Positions 1 through 13,283 are shown, numbered from the stretch's first letter. The stretch: 64,000 bases of DNA from Branchinecta lynchi (GCA_023053575.1 JAKZAP010000021.1:3617790-3681789), one strand, 5' to 3'. Notes: generated by a model from the letters alone, not told the origin. Translations and numbers: made by a program.

Positions 1-294
1 CCTGAACAAACAAATAACTTTACATGTTTTTAGAAGACAAAAAAATACTGTTCGAGTAAGTGGGGTAATGGCAACCGTAAGCGATCGTAATGTGTCGTAA
101 GAGGACATTTTGGAAGTTTCCAGCCAATGAGATAGGTTGGGACCGGGTAGCACTGTTACGACGGACCAACGAAGGACCCACCTTAGTTCTCACGTGAAAT
201 AGTGAATACGAGAGAGTTCGGAAGGGTTCGTATCACGGCACTCTCTTCTTCCTTGAACCGTAGATAAAATTAAACACAAAAATGTCTGGATATG
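1..294. other. Unassigned sequence at window start
   Basis: I see no conserved coding segment, RNA gene or repeat shared with the rest of the window here. It may be the 5' part of the LINE remnant that follows. Confidence 0.3.
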
Positions 295-1412
295 ATCAAA
301 GAAATCCTGATTGCTATGCTAGTTTTAACTATTTTATATTTGTTTGCTGAAGTTTCTGCTATGTATCATCGCAAGTTTCCTTTCTGGTCGTCAACATTGC
401 GTGCAACTCGAAAATGGGGAAGAATCAAACTTCCGGGATATCACATGTGGAGCGGCCCAAGGAAGCAAGCTGGGTCCCATCTTATTTGTCATAATCACCA
501 ACCGACTGATGAGACAACACAGACAGAGGTATAAGTTCGCAGATGATCTTTCGCTAAGCCTGCTGCGATTCCTGTCACAAACGCACAGCCGACTTGTACC
601 CCAATCAAGCTGATCAAGTGAAACTACAGCCAAGCCTCGAGAAAAGCTTTGCGATACGTGTCAACTTCCTGAAGAAGAAGAGCATTGACGAATCTGCACC
701 TCTCCAAACAAAGAAATCAGTCAAAATACTCGGCATCACATTAAGTGACGATCTCTTGTTCGGAGATCACATCAACCAGATCACATCAAAAGCAACTTGT
801 CTTCTAAAATTCTTCGCAAATCTCAGAAGATTTGGAATGACATAACAACTCCTTCTTTCGTGCTACAAAACTTATGCAATGCCCATAGTCATGTACGGCT
901 GTCCTGTCTAGTCAACTTGAAACAATTCAGACGAGACGCTGCAAAATAATTCTTGGGCCAAACTACAAAAGCTAAGAGAAAGCTTGAGCGAACTCAAGCT
1001 CCCAACCCTGGATGAAAGGAGGCATAAAACCTTGATGAAGTTTGGAGCTGACATCCTCAAGTCCCCAGGCACTGAGACAGCCTGCCTCAGTTCAACCTCA
1101 GTTTACTTCAGTAACCCACGCACCCAAGACGAGGTTGGCAACTCTGAAAGAGGGACAAGAACTGTTACACAGCCCGCCTACACACGCGACGACAAGATTT
1201 GTAAACTCCTTCGTGCCATACTACGTGAAGCACTACAACGACAATATCCTCAAATCGAGTGTGATAGCTCATCATGTGTGTTCGTCATGTTTCGTCTTTT
1301 AGTGTTTTTCTCTTCTTACTTGTTTGACGATACCTATGTTCTTGTTTGTCGATACCCATGTTATTGCATTGTGATAAGGGGAAAGAATAAAGCTTATTAT
1401 TATTATTATTAA
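295..1412 (+). mobile_element. Decayed non-LTR retrotransposon (LINE), reverse transcriptase C-terminal half
   Basis: Fragments in shifting frames spell the usual order of a LINE reverse transcriptase. A GAAQGSKLGPILF block (palm, near 455-495) is followed by KFADDLSL (catalytic YxDD-type box, near 533-560), then VKILGITLSDDLLFGDHINQ (near 720-780), then ELKLPTLDERRHKTLMKF (near 985-1040). The element ends in a (TTA)n tail at 1393-1411, typical of some LINE clades. Frame changes and stops show it is dead. The ADD-type box and tail fit CR1/L2-like LINEs, but the clade is a guess. The 5' end is truncated or unrecognisable. Confidence 0.75.
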
Positions 1413-2330
1413 AGCACCTATTGCTCTAAATCTAGCCCTAGGATTAGTTCTTATTCCAGATTTATATTTGTCACGCAAGTAGGGATAGGATAATTGTTTT
1501 ACCCATCGTACGTCCTGAAAGGTCCACAGAGCACTTTAGGTATTCAGCAAGTCCTGGACTGTCACCTGAAATCGAGGATTTTCCCAATTTCCTTACAACC
1601 TGTGACTTCAGGACCGCAAGATTCTTCTTTAGTAAGCACGGAAGCTTGCTCATTTCTAAGCATTTAAATAAGTTCATATTTATATAGCTAAATCCTCTTC
1701 ATATGGGAACAAGGAATTTTCAACAATTATACTATTTCACTTTCCCGGGAACCAAGGCTTGATTAAACCATTCTGGCTTTCCCAGCGTGAAGTAGCCTAT
1801 GAGAATATTCTTCGTTTGTCTAGTGCAATCCAATAAAATTTGAAGGAAGAACAAATCAGTTTGTTGCGAATATTGAACTGTCCAGGTTCGCCATGCCACG
1901 TTTACCATTGCTAGAGTGGCGAACCAGTGCTCGTTTTTGCTGGCGAACGTGGGCTTTTCCATCTTCTGAGAAAAAACAGTCCTGCTCAGTTATTTCGGTA
2001 GATTGGGGTAAATATGTATCCCATCATAGTTGCTAAGTTGCAGACAACCATGTCGAGATAAAGAGTTCTCTTTGATCTTTAAGTCAAGGATTGACTTTCG
2101 CCATTTTCCTTTGCGACAAAATCTGGTTTTAAAGCACCGAAACAACTTATTCTATAAAATCTACAAAAAAATTTCTAACATCCTTCTGAATCTATTAAAA
2201 CTTTCGCTAATAGTTGGCAACTCAAACGCTAAATTATGGGATATTATAAGTGGGTGGGCTGTTAGAAAAAGGCAAATGGCTGAACCTGGGCTGTGGCTAT
2301 GGTGGGCCGGTCTCCCTTAATTTCTGGCTT
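1413..2330. other. No recognised feature
   Basis: AT-rich sequence with only short open frames. No similarity to other repeats in this window was noticed. Confidence 0.3.
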
Positions 2331-4706
2331 ACCGATGAAACGTCCTCATGACAAAACGTCCCCGGCAAAACGTCCCTGTGGCGAAACGTCCCCATGGCGA
2401 AAGTTCCCGTGATAAAACGTCCCCGTGTCAAAACGTCCCGTGACTAAACGTCCCCATGGGAAAACGTCCCCACGGAAAAACGTCCCCACGGCAAAACGTC
2501 CACGTGGCGGAACGTCCCCAAGCATAGATTTTTAAGTTCGCCTCGATCATCAAGTGCATGATCGTAATAAACAAACCTATAATAAAATGATTTATTACAG
2601 GTTTGTTTCCTTCCCCGAAGTTGAACAAGAGGACTGACAGCCTGACGAGAACCGTTGCCAAGAAGGGCAGAAATATCGCTGATGAAGAATCGTAGCTGAC
2701 GTATCCGTTGAAAACATTGTTGGAATAAACGTTTCAAAGTCAGCTTGGGCTCAAAGAATATGTAAAGCAACTTCAGAGTCAGGAGCGGTTCGAGGGGGAG
2801 GGGGGCGTGGGGGTGAGTCACCCCCCCTTGCTCCAGAGAATCTACTCTCAGTCGTATGTTTTGAGCTTGTCTGTATGAGAGTCGTGTGTTTTGAGCTTTT
2901 CGGAATGACATAAGGCTGTTCCAAACGTGAATTTCACCCACAAATCACATTTTTTAGTCGTATGACTACGAAGAAATTTCCATTCGTATGTTTTCAGATT
3001 CACAGCTCTGTGTTCTGAGTTTTCTAGAATGAAAGTCGTATGGTTGAGCTTGCCAGAATGACATCAACCGCTAATTTCGCCTGGAAAGACCTGTTTCTTG
3101 TCGTACTTTACAAAGGGATTTTCTAGTCGTAAAATAGAGACAGTCGTAAGTTTTACCTTGCCAGGTGAAGGCGGACAAAGCAGTTAGATTAATCGTGAAC
3201 TTCGCATTCAAATGACCTGTTTCTGGCCGCAGTGTTCCATCGACATTTTCGTAGTATGTTTTAAGCTTGTCAGATTCGCAGGTTTGCGTTCTCATTTTGT
3301 CAGAATCACAGTCGTATGGAACTTGCCAGAATGAGATCAACAGCGAATTTTCCAATTTTCCCTGAAATGACCCGTTTCTTGTCGTATTTTACGAAGAGAT
3401 TTTCTAGTCGTATACTAGAGACAGTCGTAAGTTTTGAGCTTTCCCATATGAGGCAGTTAAGTGAATTTCGACAGCAAAAGACCTATTTCTGTTCGTAGTG
3501 TTGTATAGAGATTTTCTATAAGCCATTACGTTACAAAATATCGTGTGTTTTGAGCTTACTAGAATGGTAGTCGTACATTTCGAACTTGTCAGAGTGACAT
3601 AAATGCCATTACCAAACCGTGATTTTCACTCGAAAATAGGCGCTGAAAATAGGCTGATTTTGGAAAATTTCGCCTGCCGCGCGACGTTTCAACATTATCC
3701 TGTCTGGTTTTGTGCAAAAATCTCCTTGTCTTAAAAAGAAACAATTTTCTTTTTCAAATGGCCTGCGGAGTAAGGTTTGCACATCAACAGGTTTTATAAG
3801 CACTGTATGACGGGCCTGATGATTGCACTAGCCAGTCATATATTTTTAAATCCTCACCCCCCCATGTCGAAACCCTTCGAACCGCCCCTGTTCAGAGTGT
3901 GCATTACAGATGTGGGAACATTCCTATAAGCAGAAAAGATCAGACATGAGACCGTTTGCTTCATAAATGCATTGTTCCAACTAAAATATATAGCGTAATA
4001 TGCCTTGCAATGGACTCGTAACTGATCAGTTCCAGATCCATTGAGGCAACATGCACAATCTGAGGAGCACCAATATGCTCCTCGGAGAAAGGGGAAGCCC
4101 TCTGTGGCACAAAAGGAGTCAATAAGCAGAATGCAAAAAATTGCATAGTGCCATCATGGTGGATAAGAATGACATGGGAAGCGAGGAAATGAAAGCGGAT
4201 GGATGATTAGTTAGGTAGAGAGACACAGTATATCTAGGTAAGACGGGATCCTTAAACCAAATTAAATATCAAACAAAAGCGAGATCAATAAGTTATATCA
4301 CAGCGTAAACTAACACACAAGCAAACAAATTAATAAAGGATAAAACCCAAACTGACAAACTACTAAATCATTGCACTTTCTTTAAGAAATGGCTATAGCC
4401 GGGAGAAACACTTTGTTTTGTTTCTTCACTATCGGTTAAATGCTGAAGTAGCCAACTCATCGTGGTTTTAAAAATTATATTTTCCAAGAAATTTGTTTTC
4501 GAAACTGATGATGCAACCCATAATCTCATTGGCTTAGCTATCCCTCAGCGAAAATCTATAGCTGGGGGATTTAAGATTTGCCATGGGATTGTTTCGCCAA
4601 GGGATGTTTGCCATGGGACTTTTTGCCATGTGGATGGTTTGTCATGGGGACATTTTGTCATGGGGATGTTGTGTTGGGGATGTTTCAAATGGGGACATTT
4701 CGGCGA
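2331..4706. mobile_element. Foldback-like element with minisatellite inverted arms
   Basis: The left arm (about 2331-2521) is a degenerate tandem array of a 15-18 bp unit with the core AAAACGTCCCC followed by variants of ATGGC. The same unit appears on the opposite strand at about 4574-4706 (core GGGGACATTTTG), so the arms are inverted. Between them, 2847-3500 holds a diverged tandem duplication of about 270 bp: a block with CTAGTCGTA and GAGACAGTCGTAAGTTTT recurs near 3130 and 3400. Inverted arms made of short direct repeats resemble Foldback/Galileo-type elements. No transposase is visible. A small orphan array of the same unit lies at 45955-46012. Confidence 0.5.
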
Positions 4707-5625
4707 CAACCCTAATTTCTAGCATCATTAGACTGAAGCAGAGCGAGATATTATATAATGGATATTTATGATAATAATGTTGTTACGAGGTTTGCGGAGT
4801 GGTATTTGTTCGAATGTGTGGTATGCCGGCATAAATATATTGTGCAAAGTTTTGTGTTTTTCTTTTTGTAATTTACTTGCCTGTTTCTGCTGAAAGAAAT
4901 AAAACAATATACAATATTTGGTTATTCAGGATATCAACAGTTGGAAGAAATCAGGAAGAAACAGTTTTTTTCTGGATTATCCAGGACCAGTCCAGGACCT
5001 GTCCAGGACTGGGCAGGAATTAATCTAAACTCTATAGGCTATACAGGCCTGGGTATGCATTTTAGCCTATAATAAAAATATACACTGACAATATAGGTAT
5101 CCTGAAAAACAAGACTCCAGCAAGACTCCCTCTTACCTTAGTTTGTTGCCATCCTGACCTCATTTTTGACAACAATCTTTCTGGTCCAATTTTAGTCATG
5201 ATCTTAGACTATTGTTAGCAGATTGTTAGGCCTATTGGCAAATGCTTTGCATCCAATCTAAATCAGTAATCGTACTGCCTCTTCTTTGATTTCCAGAAGA
5301 TGTTACATATGATAAAAAGACAACCTGGAAGCCCAAGTTCTCGGGTGACTGGTTTATTTGAAGATGTATCGTTTAATTTTTATGTTTTTTGTTACAAGTT
5401 GTTTACTGTTATTTTGTCTAATATAAATAATAAAGAAAGCCGATCTCTGTTCATTTCTTTTTCCTTTCACTTATTAATTGAAAAAGAGTTTGCATAACAC
5501 TTTCTTCTGATTTTTTTTCTCATTTTCAGTCCCTGAAAGCTTGCTAACAGAAGGAGAGCCTACACTTGACAATACTAATCAAAACACTATCAGTTTGTGG
5601 GCTGTCACAGGTGCTGAAACAGGAT
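4707..5625. other. No gene; short CCAGGAC repeats
   Basis: AT-rich, with a short direct-repeat cluster of CCAGGACC/TGTCCAGGACT near 4980-5020. No coding segment is supported. Confidence 0.3.
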
Positions 5626-6125
5626 TTAAATCCTGATTTCGTTGAATTCTGAGCGTGCATCATTCCGCTCTGCAGGGTAGGCTTCATTTGAAATTGCGGC
5701 GCTTGAACCGACAGCGTTTTTACAAGCCCAAATTTTCCTAAAACGAAGAAGGGTCGAGAGTGAAAAAATGTTCGTTTTTGGATCCCAAAACGTAAGTGTA
5801 ACCGTAAATGTGTCTATTTTGTAAAAGTTGTCTGACTGTCCGTCTATTAGCACAATAACTCTCGAAGGGGCTGAGATATTTTGTTCAATCTTGGTGTAAG
5901 GATCCTTTGGTAAAGTTCGTAGACGGGCTCCGTAGCCATACATTTAAGAGTGGGGGGGGGAGGGGTTTCAAAAAAATTAAGTTTTTTTTGTTTTAAGTTA
6001 ATTAGATAGACGTTTAGAGGTAAGGTAGAGGTAATGCTGAATCCGTATCTGAAACTTGCTTTCTCGACGGAAAAGTAGTTTGCTTGGAACCCCGACGAAA
6101 CCTGAAAATTGTAAAACACAAAAGT
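5626..6125 (-). repeat. Interspersed repeat, GGATCC-junction family (family G), minus copy
   Basis: Read on the minus strand it carries the blocks seen at 20410-21225 and 52376-53600: a CCCTAAATGTA block, a segment reading like CGAACTT(T/G)ACC, CCTTCGAGAGTTAT, a GACGGACAG run, and ACGTTTTGGGATCC. The block order is conserved between copies. Non-coding. Confidence 0.6.
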
Positions 6126-6138
6126 TTTATTTAAAGTT

Positions 6139-9100
6139 AACTAGACCTACGTTGCCCGGGCAACGTGAAGTTTTGCGGCAACCTTTGTCCGGCTTCGCCG
6201 ACTAAAGTGTTGCTAGAGCAACACTTTGGTTTTGATTTTTCGCTGTCGGTTAAATGCTGAAATTGTCAATTTATCGAAGCTTTTAAAACGGTATGTTCTA
6301 AAAAGAATAATAACATGATCAAAAGCTGTTCTTTAGCGTTGGAAAACCAACAACAAAACAATTTCGGAAGAAGGGACTACATTGACTTTGCGGTCAGTTG
6401 AACTTTATCCTTTTCAATCGTAGATATCATGACGGATGAAAACTTGGAACAATATCTTATATAATCTAGTTGGTATTATAAAACTATCCGTAACGTTTCA
6501 GGATTAAAATACCATAGATGACACTATTAATTATTACAAAACTACCTTATTGTTCTACTTTACCGTATCGTTTGTACCCGTTGCGTAAACAGTTAATCGT
6601 AGGTTATAGCGATAGACCATCGATACAAATTTTCTTACGGTCATATTTACAGAAATCAAATACAATGTGCACCAATTTTCAAAAATTTCTAGCCCCTCGT
6701 TAACCGATTCTTACTTACAAGTCCCTCTCCCGTGACTGACATCAAACTCACCGGAAATAAATAATGGATACACCAGCTAGCAAAAGTTGCAAACCCCTCA
6801 TCGCTGAAGATGATCATAGCATAAAGCCGATTATTACTTACAAGTCCCATGCATGTCTTACAATTGGGAACAAAGTTGTTTTTACCATCGAATACACCTG
6901 AAACAAATAACAGGTATACCAACTAGCAAAAGCTGCAAACTCCTCGTTGCCGAAGATGATTATGAGCTAACAGTCGACTGTTGCTTACAGTCGACTGTTG
7001 CTTACAAGTCCCTTACATGTCTCACAACTGGTATCGCCTATTTTTGGTTTCAGTGTGTACCTTACTACTGAAGTTTTTCAACCCCTTGAAACTTTCAAAC
7101 TGGTGCATCTCATGACGGAATCGGAAAAAGGGACTAAATTGACTTTGCAGTCAGTTGAACTTTATCCTTTTCAATCGTAGACATCGTGACGGATGAAAAC
7201 TTGGAACAATATCTTATATAATCTAGTTGGTATTATAAAGCTATCCGCAACTTTTCAGGATTAAAATACCGTAGATGACACTATTAACTATTACGAAACT
7301 ACCTCATTGTTCTACATTATCGTTTGTACCCGCTGCGTAAACAGTTAATCCTAGGTTACAGTGGTAGACCATCGATACAAACTTTCTACCGTCAGGTTTA
7401 TAGAAATCGGATACAATGTGCACCAATTTACAAAAGTTCCAGCCCGTCGTGAACCGATTCTTACTTACAAGTCTCTCCCGTGATACACATCAAGTTCACC
7501 GGATAAAAATAATGGGTACACCAGCAAGCAGAAGTTGTGAACCCCTCATCCCTGAAGATGATTGTAGCATAACAGCCGCTTATTACTTACAAGCCCCTTG
7601 CATGTCTTACAATTGGGAACCAAAATTGTTCTTACCATCGAATGCACCGGACACAAATAACAGGTACACCAACTAGCAAACTCTGCAAACCCCTCATTGC
7701 CGAAGATGATTATGAGCCAACAGTTGATTGTTGCATATATGTCCCCTACATGTCTCAAAACTCATATCGCCTATTTTTGGTTTCAGTGTGGACGTTACTA
7801 CTGAAGTTGTCAACCCCTTTAAACTTTCAAACTGGTTTTGTTTCTTCGCTGTCGGTTAATGCTGAAGCTGTCAACTTATCGAAGCTTTTTAAACGGGATG
7901 TTCTAAAAATATTAATCATATGATCAAAGGGTATTTTTCAGCGTTGTAAAAACAACAACAAAATAATATAGGAAGAAGGGACTAAATTAACTTTGCAGTC
8001 AGTTAAACCTTATCCTTTTAAATCGTAGACATCGTGACGGATGAAAACTTGGAACAATATCCTATATAACCTAGTTGGTATTATAAAGCTATCCGTAACT
8101 TTTCAGGATTAAAATACCATAGATGACACTATTAATTAGTATGAAACTACCTCATTGCTTTACATTTTCGTATGTATCCGTTGTGTAAACAGTTAATCCT
8201 AGGTTACATTGATAGACCATCGACACAAACTTTCTTACCGTCATATTTACAGAAATCGAATACAATGTGCACCCATTTGCAGATACCTAGCCCCTCGTGA
8301 ACCGATTCCTACTTACAAGTCCCTCTCCCGTGATATACATTAAGTTAACCGAAAACAAATAATGTGTCCACAAGCTAGCAAAAGTTGCAAACCCATCATC
8401 GCCGAATATGATTATGAGCTAACAGTCGACTGTTGCTTAAAAGTCCGCTACATGTCTCATAACTGGTATCGCCTATTTTTGGTTTCAGTGTACCTTACTA
8501 CTGAAGTTGTCAACCACTTTGAAATTTTCAAACTGGTGTATCTCATGAAGGAATTTTTGTACAAAAAAATGGATGACCTATACTTTGATCAGCTCATCAC
8601 TGGCTATCGATTGCCGCCGAAAAAAAAATTCTACCTGTCTTAGTTCAAAAGTTGACTTTTTTGCCGTAGGCCAACTTTCTAACGTCACGACTTAGAAAGG
8701 AGCAAAGGATAAGCTCTAGTTTCTTTAGCAATGAGAGAACTTTGATACCGTTACTCTAACGCAAACCCAAGTGCAAAAAAAAAAATGATAAACTCAGCTA
8801 AAATCGTCGCAGACATGGATAGAAACAATAGATGGCAGCACTTTCGGACCCGCGGGAAAAAGCCACTTTTTTGTCTCTGTAGATTTTTCTATTTATCACT
8901 CAAAGAAGATATGTTGGCTGTTGGGCCAGGTAACTGCCGCATATATTTAACACTTATAGATTTTAGTCCATCTTCAATTTGAAACTGGTGCCTGCCTACT
9001 TGCGTGCTAGAACGGAGCTTTCCACTCGAAAGCAGAAACATGGTTTGATGAAACGAAAGGTTCGCTACACAACTTCAAATAGTCCTCTCTGAGGCTATAC

Positions 9101-10662
9101 AACTCCACTTCACTTCGCAAACCGTAGGCTCTGGCTCGAGGACAAGCAAAAACCATCCTTATTGGCCCCAGGCAAGAGTTCTACGGACCTTTCCAAAATG
9201 TAATGTCATATTCATCAATCCGGCCTAAGGTCCACACTTTCCGTAAAAACCGCACAGGTTAGACCCTTCCCAGTTACCAGGAATAAGATGAAATCGGCGG
9301 CAAAGGAAAAAAAAAAAAAAAAACGAGGACAAAACCGAAGTGTTGCTCTCGCAACACAATTTATTGTGTGTAAAAGAGCCCAATGTGCCGACAAGTCGAC
9401 CGACGCCCGACAAAAGCATTTAAAGTGTGATTTCTTCTGTATTTGTAAGTAGGAATAGGTTCACGAGGGACTGGAAATTTTGCAAATGGGTGCACATTGT
9501 ATTCGATTTCTTTAAATCTGACGGTGAGAGTTTGTGTTGATGGTCTATCGCTGTAAGCTAGGATTAACTGTTTACACAACGGATAGATACACAAATGTAA
9601 AACAATGAGGTAGTTGCATAATAATTAACAGTGTCATCTATGTTATTTTAATCCTGAAAAGTTACGGATAGCTTTATAATACCAATTAGATTATATAAGA
9701 TATTGTTCCAAGTTTTCATCCGTCACGATGTCTACGATTGAAAAGGATAAAGTTCAACTGACTGCAAAGTCAATTTAGTCCCTTCTTCCGATATTCTTTT
9801 GTTGTTGTTTTTACAACGCTGAAGAATAGCTTTTGATCATGTGAATATTTTTATTTAGAACATCCCGTTTTAAAAGCTTCGGTAAGTTGTTAGGGCAATC
9901 GATAGCCCTTGATGAGCTGATCAAAGCATATCATCCTTTTTTTGGAACAAAAATTCCGTCAGGATATGAACCAGTTTGAAACTTCCAAGGGGTTGACAAC
10001 TTCAGTAGTAAGGTACACACTGAAACCAAAAATAGGCGATACCGTACCAGTTGTGAGACATGTAGGTAATGTGTAGACAAGTAATCATCTTCGGCGATGA
10101 GGGGTTTACAACTTTTGCTAGCTGGTATACCCATTATTTGTTTCCGGTGAACCTGATGTCTATCACGAGAGAGGGACTTGTAAGTAGGAGTCGGTTCGCG
10201 AGGGGCTAGAAATTTGTGCATATTGGTGCACATTGTTTTCAACTTCTACAAATCTGACGGTAAGAAAGTTTGTATCGATGGTGTGTCGCTGTAACCTAGT
10301 ATTAACTGTTTACGCAACGGGTACAAGCGATAATGTAAAACAATGAGGTAGTTTCATAATAATTAATAGTGTCATCTATGGTATTTTAATCCTAAAAACT
10401 TACGGATACCTTTATCATACCAACTAGATTATATAAGATATTGTTCAAAGTTTTCATCCTTCTTTTATTGTTGTTTTTAAAACGCTGAGGAATAGCTTTT
10501 AATCATGTGATTACTGATTGTGTTCTTAGAGCATACCGTTTTAAAGCTTCGATAAGTTGACAACTTCAGCATTGAACCGACAGCGAAGAAACAAAACCAA
10601 AGGCGAAGCCGGACAAAGGTTGCCGCAACACTTTACGTTGCCCAGGCGACGTAGGTCTAGTT
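6139..10662. mobile_element. 4.5 kb inverted-repeat element built from ~700 bp subunits
   Basis: The ends are inverted: AACTAGACCTACGTTGCCC at 6139 and its reverse complement (GGCGACGTAGGTCTAGTT) ending at 10662. Just inside lie inverted copies of a CTTTGTCCGGCTTCG block. The interior has three direct subunits (starting near 6360, 7125 and 7970; spacing roughly 740-850 bp) and two inverted subunits (about 9360-9850 and 9930-10560). Each has landmark blocks such as GATGACACTATTAA and CGCCTATTTTTGGTTTCAGT. The short open frames inside translate to recurrent peptides only because the DNA repeats. No transposase is seen. Confidence 0.7.
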
Positions 10663-11000
10663 TGCCTTGAAAGCCCAAGGGCCATAAAAAGAAAACATAA
10701 AAAACTACATGTAAATACAAAAATAAACGGTCACACTACTATTTCACACTAAACCCCACTCTAACTCTTTTCCCTTTGAAGACTGGAGACTCTGAGGAAC
10801 CTCACCAGGTTTCTCATACTAAGAAATGCCTACTCCGCATAATACTTAACAACCACTTCTTCCCATGAGTCCCTCCCTTAAAAATTTCCTCCCTCAGTCC
10901 TCAATTTCATCACATCCAGACATAAAATGAATTAGATCCTCATCTCCCTCACTGCACATTGGACAAAAGTATGGACCAGATTTCTCCCTAACATCGACCT
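10663..11000 (-). mobile_element. LINE remnant, C-terminal Cys/His region
   Basis: On the minus strand, 10970 to 10905 reads GPYFCPMCSEGDEDLIHFMS then GCDEIED, matching the CPxC...H...C segment often found downstream of LINE reverse transcriptases. The following residues (RKFLREGL) also fit before stops appear. Only this C-terminal piece is recognisable. Confidence 0.5.
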
Positions 11001-12659
11001 GTTTAACTATTATTTAATGAACTGCTTAATGAAAACAACCTGGGCATGTACGCTTTCGTTCTTCAGAGAAACCGTAGGCATTTACAGATATTCTTTAGGA
11101 TATCCCCTCTAGGGATATTTCCCTGGGTCTTGTATATTTCTAGTTTTCGCCCAAAACCGCAAACCGCATCTATCTATCTATACAGATGTTCCCGTCTTTG
11201 TAAAGCATTTGCCAGTAAAACATTTTGGAAAAAGGCCTTTTTACTTTCAGTTCTTTTTTTTAGTGCCTTCCTCTTCCTCTTTGATTCAGAACTAAAATGC
11301 GCAGGAACATTTTCCCGCAGAAGGAAGCGATTCCCACATTACTTTAGAAGACTAGTTGGCTCTTTGGATTTCTCTGGTCTACCCGAGGCCGTGAAAGATG
11401 AATTCAGCGTGATATACAAAATTGTACTATCTCTAGTAGAGTGTATTATATTGTGTTGATTCTTTGCAGCCTATAAGGTAAAACCATTTCTGCAATAGCG
11501 ATTCTATCATCCAGAAGGGTTGGTAGGTTTAGTACTAAATACTGTATTCGAGAGTGTTTCTTGTTAATATTATAACTTTTATTTCCGTAAATATGTATTC
11601 TGTGAAGACGACAGTAGAGTCAGTTTAAAACTTACCTAAAAAGCCAACTTATTTTTGTATCGTCCATAATTGAATACACGGAATTATTCGTATTCTGCTA
11701 AGTAAATCTTCCATTATCTGCCCCGGTAGTGACGCTCAGAATATCTGCTGTCGTCTTCACGACGTAAATTCTACAATGACGCGAAAAATTTGAATTTCAA
11801 TGCTAATGAGGCTTTTGAGCTGCCAGCGATCAGCTGGCGGAAAGCAAATCACTCCGTGAACACTTATTTTTCATAAATCGTTTTTTTTTCAACCATATAA
11901 CACTGGTGCAAGCGCATAGAGGTACAGTAGAGGTATGCTTATTTGAACACTTTTTATTACTGTTCCACCACCTTGGCTTTTTTAGTGGATATAAAAAATT
12001 AAAATGGAAAATAAAAATAACAAACTTGATATCAGCTAACACCCAACTACTGCAGGGTTATCCTGGCACAAGGTTGAAGTAGAAATTCAATTAACTTTCT
12101 TTGATTTTTTATTTATTAAAAAGGTCCTTCTTCTTTTGAAGGCATCTGCAGGTTCGGACCTCCATCTTCTCCATTGATGGATCGTTCCTCGTATCAGACT
12201 TTTCAATTATAAAAGCAAACAAGGTGTCGGTTGAGTCACTTTCAGCGGGAATTAGCAAAATGTTCAAAGTGACAAAAGCGTGAGTGGTTATTCCAAGTAT
12301 TCATAGTAAAAAATGTCAGGTTTGGGTTTTAGTTTTTTCTTCGGCAATCGTTCACTGTTAGCAGACGTTCACATAAGCATACCTCTACTGTAGTACAAGT
12401 CCGACAGGAAAATGACATTGTAGGAAAACTGATTATTCGTGAATAGTGGAGCAACGAAGTAACGCATTTTCATCAGGTCTTCAGGCCTCTTTAAGTAAAT
12501 AAGTGATGGGTAACTAGATTGTCCTATCTCAGACTTTTCAGTTAAAACTTTAAAAAAGGAGAATATAATTATAACCCTAATTGAGTGCCGCATTTTAGTG
12601 TTGCGGGGAACGCTGAACTGAATCTGGTTGAAAGTCCCCATCTCATTTCTAGATCTGGC
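11001..12659. other. Region upstream of the receptor; one small foldback
   Basis: Intergenic or 5'UTR/promoter sequence of the receptor gene. 11601-11760 is a possible 160 bp foldback: GTGAAGACGACAG near its left end is inverted as CTGTCGTCTTCAC at 11748-11760. A 137-residue frame at 11046-11459 matches nothing I recognise. No promoter element can be named with confidence, and non-coding 5' exons may lie here. Confidence 0.35.
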
Positions 12660-12857
12660 ATGGACAACGGTAATGAACAGCAATGGCTTTTGCTGGAGGA
12701 TGCTTCCACTTTGTTTCCCAATTCCTCCTTTGAAAACGAGTTCTTCAATTCTACTGAGCCGTTTTTTCGCAGCCTCACAAATGAGACTATGGGGAATTGC
12801 AGCCAAACAAAACCTTCAGGACCATTGGACGATATGATCGTTTTTTGGACCACTTTG
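12660..12857 (+). CDS. AstC-R: Allatostatin-C receptor, coding exon 1 (extracellular N-terminus)
   Basis: Encodes residues 1-66 of the receptor: the glycosylated extracellular N-terminus and the start of TM1. The ATG at 12660 is chosen because it is the first in-frame ATG after an in-frame stop at 12582-12584. The segment carries four N-glycosylation sequons (NSS, NST, NET, NCS), as expected for a peptide-GPCR ectodomain, and ends IVFWTTL. The donor at 12858 is GTAAGG, phase 0, and joins exon 2 in frame. N-termini of this family are poorly conserved, so assignment rests on the sequons, the splice donor, the phase match and the position. RNA data could still reveal another 5' exon. Confidence 0.75.
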
Positions 12858-12990
12858 GTAAGGAACACTTTCATCACCTCTTCTGTCATTTTTTACTTTC
12901 CTGAAACAATAATGGGACCGAGTCAGTAAACTGCCAGATATTCATTGTTTAACACTGTCCTTCCGTTTTCGGATCCGATCATCAGTGGAA

Positions 12991-13283
12991 CCCGATGAAA
13001 AATGTGTAGCCTGCGTAGTAGTATGGTAGTAGTACGAAAATGTTGCATGTAATACTATGTAATGGCAAAGAATACTATCATTTAATGTGCGTCAGACTGG
13101 TCCAATCTTATGTAGTAGTACCCAGTAGCATCCTGTCTTGCCATAGTAGCATCCGGTCTTGCTAATAGTAGCATGCAGTAACACGGTAGCCTTGAAGTAG
13201 AAGCATGTAGTAGCATCGTTAGTACTGCATGCTACTTTTTGTACTACTTCATAGTACTATTTTGTGATAAGTATTTCATCGGG
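12991..13283 (+). mobile_element. MITE family A, copy 1 (TAGTAG-rich)
   Basis: Terminal inverted repeats CCCGATGAAAAAT at the left and GTATTTCATCGGG at the right enclose an interior rich in GTAGTAG and TAGCAT. Near-identical copies lie at 14824-15119 and, inverted, at 16260-16513. Lies in receptor intron 1. No clear target duplication. Confidence 0.75.

Noticed and set aside
6853..8643. Open frames with recurring peptides (for example KSCKPLIAEDDYELTVDCC) suggesting a gene family
   Set aside because: The recurrence follows directly from the repeated DNA subunits, frames break at different places, and inverted copies encode the same peptides on the other strand. No domain is recognised.
11046..11459. 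137-residue frame upstream of the receptor
   Set aside because: The composition is hydrophobic but irregular, there are no recognised motifs, and there is no splice or promoter context.
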